From NCBI GenBank assembly GCA_005792205.1, contig SXSO01000143.1, forward strand, positions 1 through 14,421: a stretch of 14,421 nucleotides of DNA, written 5' to 3'. This document shows positions 1-6,038 of this stretch, in pieces. The stretch comes from Bacteroidota bacterium (lineage in GTDB: Bacteria > Bacteroidota > Ignavibacteria > UBA10030 > F1-140-MAGs086). Each line of letters begins with the position of its first letter. Within the stretch, counting starts at the first letter, position 1. The position numbers were made by a program, and so were the translations under genes. The notes under the pieces were generated by a model. The model ran no database searches. It saw nothing but the letters and a program-made list of their open reading frames with translations, and was not told the DNA's origin.

Positions 1-449
1 TGTTGTTTTTTCATGAAATAATATGACTTTGCAAGATTAATTTTTGCTTCAACATATAAATTACTTTGAGAAAAATTTTCTATAATCTCTTTAAATTTTC
101 TTTCTGCTTTAAAATAATCTCCGAGATATAAATAAGAATTTCCAATGAGTAATAAAGCATCATCAAAAAAACTACTTTGTGGATAATACTGTAAAATTTT
201 TGAAGATTTTTCAACTACAGATTCAAATTTAGTTTTTGCATCAGTAGTTAATTGTAGTTTTTGAAATGGAACTAAATTTTTTTCTTTATCTCTTGAAGAT
301 AAAACTTTTACTTGTTTAAGTGCATCATCATAATTTTGTTTTGCGTTATAATATGTATTAAAATATGAAGTTGTTGTTTCAATCATACTTCCACCACAAC
401 CAAAAATAAGTGGAAAGAAAAATATTAAAACCAAAAATTTATATTTCAT
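1..449 (-). CDS. TPR outer-membrane lipoprotein, SprE/PorW-like (3' end outside window)
   Basis: The frame is open from an ATG at 449 to the left edge, giving 149 codons with no stop, so the C-terminus is missing. The product starts with a lipoprotein signal peptide: M-K-Y-K, a hydrophobic stretch, then L-I-F-G-C with the lipidated Cys at residue 18. After it come an aromatic segment (YFNTYYNAKQNYDDALK, about residues 29-45), a polar helix ending in KSSKIL, and TPR-like helices containing FDDALLLIGNSYLYLGDY and EAKINLAKSYY. This order (YFN..YNA..., then K.S.I......DDA.LL.G.SY, then EA.I.LA.SY) matches what I know of SprE/PorW, a TPR lipoprotein needed for type IX secretion in Bacteroidota. 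BamD (YfiO) is the main alternative, as both are TPR lipoproteins. A PorV-like protein and a T9SS cargo nearby favour SprE/PorW. Lipoprotein and TPR calls are firm; the family name is an inference. Confidence 0.6.
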   Translation of the reverse strand, partial: MKYKFLVLIFFFPLIFGCGGSMIETTTSYFNTYYNAKQNYDDALKQVKVLSSRDKEKNLVPFQKLQLTTDAKTKFESVVEKSSKILQYYPQSSFFDDALLLIGNSYLYLGDYFKAERKFKEIIENFSQSNLYVEAKINLAKSYYFMKKQ

Positions 450-464
450 TCAAAAAGATTTTAG

Positions 465-495
465 CAAAGATATTGACTTAAAATACCAATACAAA
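465..495 (-). promoter_or_regulatory. Bacteroidota-type promoter for the TPR lipoprotein gene
   Basis: Read on the minus strand, TTTG (495-492) is followed after 19 nt by TATCTTTG (472-465). This fits the Bacteroidota housekeeping consensus TTTG-N19-21-TAnnTTTG. It lies 15 nt upstream of the ATG at 449, so the leader would be only about 10 nt. It overlaps the divergent dxr promoter almost completely. Assigned by consensus match and position only. Confidence 0.5.
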
Positions 496-504
496 ATATT
501 TTTG
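473..504 (+). promoter_or_regulatory. Bacteroidota-type promoter for the dxr operon
   Basis: TTG (473-475, within TTGACTTA) is followed after 21 nt by TATTTTTG (497-504), a match to TAnnTTTG. The dxr ATG lies 41 nt further on. The two elements interleave with the opposing promoter at 465-495, so the polymerases could not occupy both at once. An alternative sigma70-type reading (TTGACT with TACAAT at 506-511) has a 27-nt spacer and is less likely. Confidence 0.5.
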
Positions 505-545
505 ATACAATATGCTAATTTCATATTTTTCGCAATAATTTTTCA

Positions 546-1694
546 ATGATAAAAAAAATTGCAATTTTTGGTTCAACTGGTTCAATTGGACAAAATGCTC
601 TTAAGGTTATTTCTAATTTCCCAAAAAAATTCAAAGTAACATATCTAACAGCAAATAAAAGCACAGAAATACTTGAACGACAAATCAAAAAATTTTCTCC
701 AAAAGGTGTTGCTGTTCAAAATGAAAAAACATATTTTGAACTTAAAAAAAAATTTGGAAAAAAATTAAAACTTTACTTTGGAGAAACTGCATTTGATGAA
801 ATTATAGATGATACAACTATTGATTTAGTGTTGAACTCAATTGTTGGATTTGCTGGACTTTTCCCAACAGTTAAAGCATTAGAGAAAAAAAAAAACGTTG
901 CAATAGCAAATAAAGAAACACTTGTAGTTGCGGGGAAAATAATAACAGAAATTGTAAAAAAAAATAATGTAAATTTAATTCCAATTGACAGTGAACATTC
1001 AGCAATTTTTCAATGTCTAATTGGAGAAAAAAATCAATCTATTAAATCTTTAATTTTAACTGCTTCTGGTGGTCCTTTTTTAAAATTGAAAGAAAATAAA
1101 TTTAAGAGCATAAAACTAAAAGATGCATTGAATCATCCAATTTGGAAAATGGGAAATAAAATTACAATTGATTCCGCAACAATGATGAACAAAGGGTTAG
1201 AAGTAATTGAAGCACATTGGCTATTTAACATTTCGCCAAAAAAAATTAAGGTCATTATTCATCCACAATCTATAGTTCATTCAATGGTAGAATTTAACGA
1301 TGGCTCAATAAAAGCTCAACTTGGAATTCCAGATATGAAAATCCCAATTCAATATGCTTTGACATATCCAGAAAGATTTTCAAATAATTTTGAAACACCT
1401 AAATTTGAAAAAATTGGAAGCTTAAATTTTTTCGAACCAGATATGAAAAAATTCAAGTGTTTACAACTTGCTTATGATGCAATTCAAATTGGAGGAACAT
1501 CACCAGTTGTATTAAATGCAGCAAATGAAGTTGCTACTTCACTTTTTTTGAAAGAAAAAATTTCATTTATTGAAATTCCAAACATAATTGAACATGCCAT
1601 TTTGCGACATACTTCAAAACAAAATCCATCTTTAAAAGAGATAGAAGAAATAGATTTAGTAACAAGAGAAAAAATTTTATCACAATACAACTGA
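546..1694 (+). CDS. dxr: 1-deoxy-D-xylulose 5-phosphate reductoisomerase
   Basis: Converts DXP to 2-C-methyl-D-erythritol 4-phosphate using NADPH, the committed step of the MEP isoprenoid pathway in the cytoplasm. The 382-residue product is close to the usual length of about 385-400. The NADPH-binding GSTGSIG lies at residues 9-15, NSIVGFAGL at 97-105 and ANKETLV at 121-127. The metal/substrate site has D148 and E150 in PIDSEHSAIFQC, ASGGPF at 173-178, and MNKGLE ending in E219, the third metal ligand. The IHPQSIVHSMVEF block follows. All expected catalytic residues are present, so it should be active. The ATG at 546 places the Rossmann motif at the normal distance from the N-terminus; no strong Shine-Dalgarno precedes it. 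It is the first gene of a four-gene operon, with rseP 10 bp downstream. Codons 114-117 contain an uninterrupted run of 11 A (885-895). Confidence 0.97.
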   Translation: MIKKIAIFGSTGSIGQNALKVISNFPKKFKVTYLTANKSTEILERQIKKFSPKGVAVQNEKTYFELKKKFGKKLKLYFGETAFDEIIDDTTIDLVLNSIVGFAGLFPTVKALEKKKNVAIANKETLVVAGKIITEIVKKNNVNLIPIDSEHSAIFQCLIGEKNQSIKSLILTASGGPFLKLKENKFKSIKLKDALNHPIWKMGNKITIDSATMMNKGLEVIEAHWLFNISPKKIKVIIHPQSIVHSMVEFNDGSIKAQLGIPDMKIPIQYALTYPERFSNNFETPKFEKIGSLNFFEPDMKKFKCLQLAYDAIQIGGTSPVVLNAANEVATSLFLKEKISFIEIPNIIEHAILRHTSKQNPSLKEIEEIDLVTREKILSQYN

Positions 1695-1704
1695 AACCAT
1701 AAAA

Positions 1705-3345
1705 ATGGACATCTTAAATATTTTAAATACATTATTATACTTTTCAATAACAATTGGTGTTTTAGTATTCGTTCATGAAATGGGACACTTTTTGGCAGCA
1801 AAATGGAGTGGAATGAGAGTTGAAACATTTTCAATAGGATTTCCACCACGTGCGTTTGGTTATCGTTTTGGAACAAAAAAATTGCAAAAAAAATTTTTGA
1901 GCGATATTCAAAATTCTATTTTAAACAACTCTACATTTTTAAAAATTCATATTGAATTTGTTCAAAAAGAAATTACAAAAACAAAAAAAGAAACTTTTGA
2001 TATTCTTTCAAAATCTTTTTCAATTGAAGATACAAAAACTTCAAATGGAGAAATTGAAAATACTCTTGTTTTAAATGATGAAAACTTTCCACAAGTTGAC
2101 GAAAAATTTAAAGAAAACATTTTTTCAATTTTTTCAAATGACGAAGTTTTTGTGGAAGATTACAGCGAATATTTAGATATAAAAGATGACGAAAAGTTTA
2201 GAAAATATTATGCAACTGATTATTGTTTTTCTTGGCTTCCATTTGGTGGATATGTAAAAATCAGTGGTATTGTGGATGAAAGTTTTGATACCAATTTTAT
2301 CAACAAACAAATTAAACCATGGGAATTTAGAGCAAAATCAAATTTCAAAAAAATGCTTGTAATTTCTGCGGGAGTTATTATGAATTTGATTTTTGCAATT
2401 ATAATTTTTGGTTATATAAAATATTCAGAAGGAAAAACAATTATCAATACAACAAAAATTTCTGTAGTTCCTGAAAGTGCTGCGTTTAGCAATGGGTTTT
2501 TTACAAATGATAGTATAGTTGAAATAAACAATAAAAAAGTTTTAAACTACAATGATATTATTGATGAATTCACAAACTCACAAAACCAAGAAGTAACAAT
2601 AAAACTAATACGAGATAATAGAGAAAAAAATATTCAGTTCAATTTATCTCCAAATAATTTTTTGGGAATATCTCCGAATGGAATTTTGCCAAAAATAAAT
2701 TTTGTAGAAGATAATTCTTCTGCTCACAAAATTGGGCTCAAAAAAGATGATATTATAATTGCAATAGACAGTAATGAAATTGATATAAATTCTCTTTCCT
2801 ATAACATTAAAAAAAATACGGGAAAAGAAGTTTTAATAAAGTGGAAACGAAATAGTTCTTTAATGGAAGCAAAAGCAACGGTATCAAATGAAGGGCGAAT
2901 TGGAGTTAAATTAGAAGGAATATCTATTTATCCAACACAAAAAATAAATTACTCAATTTTAGAAGCATTTCCCGAAGGAATAAAAGAAGGAATCAAAATT
3001 ACAATACTTTCATATGTAAACATTTGGCAAATGATAATTGGAAATGTTTCTGCAAAAGAATCACTTGGAGGACCAATTAAAATTGCACAAATATCTGCCA
3101 AATCTGCTGAACAAGGAATTACAACATTTCTTTCATTCATTGCTATATTAAGTATTAGTTTGGCAATTTTAAATATACTTCCACTTCCAGCACTTGATGG
3201 AGGACATTTTATATTTTTGGTTATTGAAGCAATTTTAAGAAGAGAAATTTCTACAAAAGTAAAAATTAAATTCCAACAAGTTGGAGTTTATTTACTACTT
3301 GCACTTATGGTTTTTATTTTATACAACGATATTTCAAATCTTTAA
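1705..3345 (+). CDS. rseP: RseP-type site-2 protease (M50 zinc metalloprotease) with N-terminal-half insertion
   Basis: An intramembrane zinc protease that cleaves transmembrane substrates such as anti-sigma factors or leftover signal peptides. The 546-residue product exceeds the usual ~440-450 of the family. HEMGH at residues 24-28 (H24, E25, H28) lies in the first membrane helix. GGYVKISG follows at 181-188, a second membrane helix at about 216-236, and two PDZ-like domains at about 250-315 and 325-395. LGGPIKI is at 454-460, and N490 plus LDGGH (497-501; D498 the third zinc ligand) sit near the last helices. The extra length is a charged, Lys/Glu/Asp/Ser-rich insert of about 110 residues (roughly 60-170), between the first-helix region and the GGYVKI loop. 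That puts it on the cytoplasmic side if topology is canonical. It sits between dxr and dnaX with 10-bp and 3-bp gaps, indicating co-transcription. Confidence 0.93.
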   Translation: MDILNILNTLLYFSITIGVLVFVHEMGHFLAAKWSGMRVETFSIGFPPRAFGYRFGTKKLQKKFLSDIQNSILNNSTFLKIHIEFVQKEITKTKKETFDILSKSFSIEDTKTSNGEIENTLVLNDENFPQVDEKFKENIFSIFSNDEVFVEDYSEYLDIKDDEKFRKYYATDYCFSWLPFGGYVKISGIVDESFDTNFINKQIKPWEFRAKSNFKKMLVISAGVIMNLIFAIIIFGYIKYSEGKTIINTTKISVVPESAAFSNGFFTNDSIVEINNKKVLNYNDIIDEFTNSQNQEVTIKLIRDNREKNIQFNLSPNNFLGISPNGILPKINFVEDNSSAHKIGLKKDDIIIAIDSNEIDINSLSYNIKKNTGKEVLIKWKRNSSLMEAKATVSNEGRIGVKLEGISIYPTQKINYSILEAFPEGIKEGIKITILSYVNIWQMIIGNVSAKESLGGPIKIAQISAKSAEQGITTFLSFIAILSISLAILNILPLPALDGGHFIFLVIEAILRREISTKVKIKFQQVGVYLLLALMVFILYNDISNL

Positions 3346-3348
3346 AAA

Positions 3349-4617
3349 ATGTCATACATTGTAACTGCAAGAAAATGGCGACCACAAATTTTTGATGATG
3401 TTGTTGGACAAGAAAATATTACTACAACTTTAAAAAATAGCATCGCACAAAATAAAATTGCTCATGCTTATATTCTTACGGGAACAAGAGGAATTGGAAA
3501 AACAACTACAGCAAGAATTTTTGCAAAAGCAATTAACTGCTCAAATATAGAAAATGGAAATCCTTGTAATAAGTGTAGAGAATGTGTTGAAATAAATGAA
3601 AATAAAAGTTTAAATGTTTTTGAAATAGACGGTGCATCAAACAATAGCGTCAATGATATTAGAGAAATCAAAGAATCAGTAAGATACGCACCTTCAAGTG
3701 GAAAATATAAAATTTATATAATTGATGAAGTGCATATGCTTTCAATTTCAGCGTTTAATGCACTCCTTAAAACACTTGAAGAACCACCAACTCATCTTGT
3801 TTTTATTTTTGCTACAACTGAAATTCATAAAATTCCTGCAACAATTTTATCTCGTTGTCAACGATTTGATTTTAGAAAAAATACTATTGATGAAATTGTT
3901 TCTAGATTAGAATTTATTTCAAAAGCAGAAAATATTCCAATTGAAAAAGATGCTCTTTATTTAATTGCGAAAAAAAGTGATGGTTCAATGAGAGATTCTC
4001 AAGTTATTTTTGACCAAATGATTGCAATTTCAAATGGAAATATCACTTCAGAAATTGTAAAAAAATCGCTTGGAATTATTGAACTTGATTTCTTTTTTCA
4101 ACTCACAGATTGTATAATAAATAAAGATATAAAATCTGCTTTAACACAATTGAATACTGCAATAATTTCTGGTTACAATATAAATATTTTAAGTCAAGGA
4201 CTTGTAGAACATTTTAGAAATTTACTGATTACATCCACTATACATTCAACAGAATTAGTTGAAACAACAAATGAGTATAAGGAAAAATATCTCGAACTTA
4301 TAAAAAAGTTTTCTGAAAACGATATTGTAAGATATTTAAAAATTGCTACCGAAATTGATAACTCACTCAAATTTTCTTCACTTCCAAGATTTAGATTTGA
4401 ACTTGGAATTGCTCAATTGATAAAGATGGAGACTTCAATTTCAATTGAATCTATTCTTCAAAAAATTGAAGACATAAAAAAAAACTCTGATTTGATTTCT
4501 TCCAATATTGAAACACAAGAAAAAATTTTCAATATTGAAAGTGATAAAAAAAAAGAATCCAATAATATTTCAGATTTTTTAATCAAAGAACTTAAAGCAG
4601 TTGAAATTGAGAAATAG
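3349..4617 (+). CDS. dnaX: DNA polymerase III clamp-loader subunit DnaX, gamma-length
   Basis: ATPase motor of the clamp loader that places the beta sliding clamp on primed DNA. Walker A GTRGIGKT is at residues 45-52, and the zinc-module cysteines are C64, C73, C76 and C79. Walker B IIDEVH is at 124-129 (D126, E127), sensor 1 ATTE at 155-158, the SRC arginine finger at 168-170 and sensor-2 GSMRD around R215. The helical domain III ends near residue 365, followed by about 50 polar residues. At 422 residues it ends about where E. coli gamma (431) does and lacks the tau domains that bind DnaB and the polymerase alpha subunit (E. coli tau is 643). Both other frames close within about 10 codons after the A9 run at 4546-4554, so a lost reading frame does not explain the shortness. 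It starts 3 bp after rseP and overlaps the next gene by 17 bp. Confidence 0.95.
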   Translation: MSYIVTARKWRPQIFDDVVGQENITTTLKNSIAQNKIAHAYILTGTRGIGKTTTARIFAKAINCSNIENGNPCNKCRECVEINENKSLNVFEIDGASNNSVNDIREIKESVRYAPSSGKYKIYIIDEVHMLSISAFNALLKTLEEPPTHLVFIFATTEIHKIPATILSRCQRFDFRKNTIDEIVSRLEFISKAENIPIEKDALYLIAKKSDGSMRDSQVIFDQMIAISNGNITSEIVKKSLGIIELDFFFQLTDCIINKDIKSALTQLNTAIISGYNINILSQGLVEHFRNLLITSTIHSTELVETTNEYKEKYLELIKKFSENDIVRYLKIATEIDNSLKFSSLPRFRFELGIAQLIKMETSISIESILQKIEDIKKNSDLISSNIETQEKIFNIESDKKKESNNISDFLIKELKAVEIEK

Positions 4618-5605
4618 TTTTTTAAAATTTTTGATTTGCCTTTTAACAATAACTTCACAAACTTTTTCGCAATTTAAGTTTATAAGTTATGGAAGTGAAA
4701 TTTTTTCACTTGGTGGAAACGCAAGATATACTTCTCTTGGAAACACAGGAAGTGCGTTTGCAAATGATGTGAGTGCAATTTTTTTTAATCCCTCTCTTCT
4801 TACAAATTTAAAAAACTCTCAACTTCAAATAATGCACGAAGAACGGTTCCAAAATATTTTGGACTATGACTATATTGGATATTCACTTGAAAATTTTGGA
4901 GCAAGCATCATACGACTTGCTGCTGATAATAATCTTGATACAAGAAATGCACTAATTGATGTCAATACGGGAAATGTTGTTTATAATATTTTGGATTCCA
5001 ATTCGCGAATAGATAAAAACAAAATAAAATATTTTTCAGTTACAGATATGGTTTTGATTTTAAGTTATGCTGAAAAACAAACTGAAAATTTTTCATACGG
5101 TGGAAATGTAAAAATTGTTAGAAAAGATAATGCAGAATTTTACGCAAATGGAATTGGAATTGATATAGGAGCATCATATAAACATAATGAAAATTTATTT
5201 TTTGGAATTACTCTTCAAGATGCAACTACAACATTTATTTTTTGGAATACAGGAACAAATGAAGCTATTCCACCAAAACTAAAATTTGGAAGTGCATATA
5301 TTGTTGATATTTTTTATGGAAATCTTACATCAGCAGCAGATGTTGATATATTTTTTGAAAACAGAAAATCATCTTCTCAATTTAATTTAGGAAAAACAAG
5401 TTTTGATTTTCATTTGGGAACAGAATATGTTTTTAATAATGTATTGAAATTTCGTTTTGGATATTCTGAAATAAAATCACTGAATTTTGGCGTCGGAATA
5501 AATTTCAATAAAGTAGATATTGATTATTCTTTTTCAAAACTAAATAAAGAAAACAACATAGGAAACAATCAACGAGTTTCGTTATCATTCTCATTTAGTG
5601 AATAA
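4601..5605 (+). CDS. PorV/PorQ-family outer-membrane beta-barrel protein
   Basis: A 334-residue secreted protein. The N-terminus is a signal peptide (MKLRNS, then hydrophobic LKFLICLLTITSQ) with a likely cut after T-F-S, leaving Q24. The mature start (GGNARYTSLGNTGSAFANDV followed by SAIFFNPSLL, residues 38-67) is the hallmark of the PorV/PorQ (UPF0164-like) group: G.ar...lG...a...d.....NPa.l. Alternating aromatic/polar strands follow, ending in RVSLSFSFSE, a plausible barrel-closing strand. PorV itself carries T9SS cargo to the surface attachment complex, but this lineage often has many paralogues, so the specific role is open. The start is a TTG at 4601, inside the end of dnaX. No in-frame ATG precedes the signal peptide, and the K/R-rich n-region requires this start or one within two codons. 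The overlap suggests translational coupling to dnaX. Confidence 0.8.
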   Translation: MKLRNSFLKFLICLLTITSQTFSQFKFISYGSEIFSLGGNARYTSLGNTGSAFANDVSAIFFNPSLLTNLKNSQLQIMHEERFQNILDYDYIGYSLENFGASIIRLAADNNLDTRNALIDVNTGNVVYNILDSNSRIDKNKIKYFSVTDMVLILSYAEKQTENFSYGGNVKIVRKDNAEFYANGIGIDIGASYKHNENLFFGITLQDATTTFIFWNTGTNEAIPPKLKFGSAYIVDIFYGNLTSAADVDIFFENRKSSSQFNLGKTSFDFHLGTEYVFNNVLKFRFGYSEIKSLNFGVGINFNKVDIDYSFSKLNKENNIGNNQRVSLSFSFSE

Positions 5606-5607
5606 AC

Positions 5608-5642
5608 AAAAAAAGGAAGATATAAATATCTTCCTTTTTTTT
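5608..5642. terminator. Bidirectional intrinsic terminator
   Basis: A perfect 8-bp stem (GGAAGATA at 5615-5622 with TATCTTCC at 5627-5634) and a TAAA loop, preceded by seven A (5608-5614) and followed by eight T (5635-5642). Because of the flanking A and T runs it forms a hairpin plus U-tract on either strand. It sits between the convergent ends of the PorV-like gene (5605) and the small minus-strand gene (5659). Confidence 0.9.
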
Positions 5643-5658
5643 ATCGGAGAATTTAAAA

Positions 5659-5964
5659 CTAAAAGTCAACCGTTGCTAAAATTTCATCAAGAGTATTTTG
5701 AGTTTCGGACATTTTTTCATCTTGAAGAAGTAAATTTTCCAACATTGGTGATGCTTGTTTTGCTTCACGAAGTTGTGCTGCAAGTTCTGGAGAAAGTCCA
5801 CCTGCGCCTTTTCCTGTTTGATCACGACGAAGAATTGGTGTAACTTTATCTTTCAACTTATTTACTGTTTCTTTTAATTTTTGTGCTGATTTTCCTAACT
5901 TATCCATTTCTTGAGGAATAGTTAATTTCGCGCCAGCTGGAGCTTGTTGAGTTTGTTCTGCCAT
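5659..5964 (-). CDS. Small hypothetical soluble helical protein, probably highly expressed
   Basis: I do not recognise this 101-residue protein. It has no signal peptide, membrane segment or Cys/Trp/Tyr/His; its only aromatic residue is the terminal Phe. The order is a short Gln/Ala/Pro N-terminus, a Lys-rich amphipathic helix (about residues 18-42, MDKLGKSAQKLKETVNKLKD), a Gly-rich linker around GKGAGG, and an acidic helical C-terminal half. This looks like helices that could pair in a coiled coil. The start is an ATG with GAAAGG (5978-5973 on the minus strand) 8 nt upstream, the best Shine-Dalgarno in the window. All three arginines are CGT, whereas the other genes here mostly use AGA, and Ala/Gly codons are frequent; this usually marks high expression. 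A TATAAT (6018-6013) could be a -10 box without a clear -35. It follows the giant gene by 74 bp and may be partly co-transcribed. An antisense open frame at 5598-5843 is judged a shadow. Confidence 0.8.
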   Translation of the reverse strand: MAEQTQQAPAGAKLTIPQEMDKLGKSAQKLKETVNKLKDKVTPILRRDQTGKGAGGLSPELAAQLREAKQASPMLENLLLQDEKMSETQNTLDEILATVDF

Positions 5965-5972
5965 TTTTTTTG

Positions 5973-5978
5973 CCTTTC
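5973..5978 (-). promoter_or_regulatory. Strong Shine-Dalgarno of the small 101-aa gene
   Basis: On the minus strand GAAAGG lies 8 nt before the ATG at 5964. It stands out because the other starts in this window have little or no purine-rich pairing site, and it fixes the start of the small gene. Confidence 0.7.
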
Positions 5979-6038
5979 TTTTTTTATGTTGTTGAAATTA
6001 TTGTTTGTTTGTATTATAAAAATTAAACTAAAAAAATT

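Noticed and set aside
1484..1876. Minus-strand open frame of 130 codons across the end of dxr and the start of rseP
   Set aside because: Both plus-strand genes there have unmistakable catalytic motifs; the antisense frame has no start context and spans their junction.
4546..4617. dnaX truncated by a frameshift error in the A9 run
   Set aside because: Adding or removing one A leads to stops within about 4 to 10 codons, so neither alternative restores a tau-like extension.
5598..5843. Plus-strand open frame of 81 codons after the PorV-like gene
   Set aside because: It reads through the terminator hairpin and is antisense to the small gene, which has a good Shine-Dalgarno and coherent codon use.
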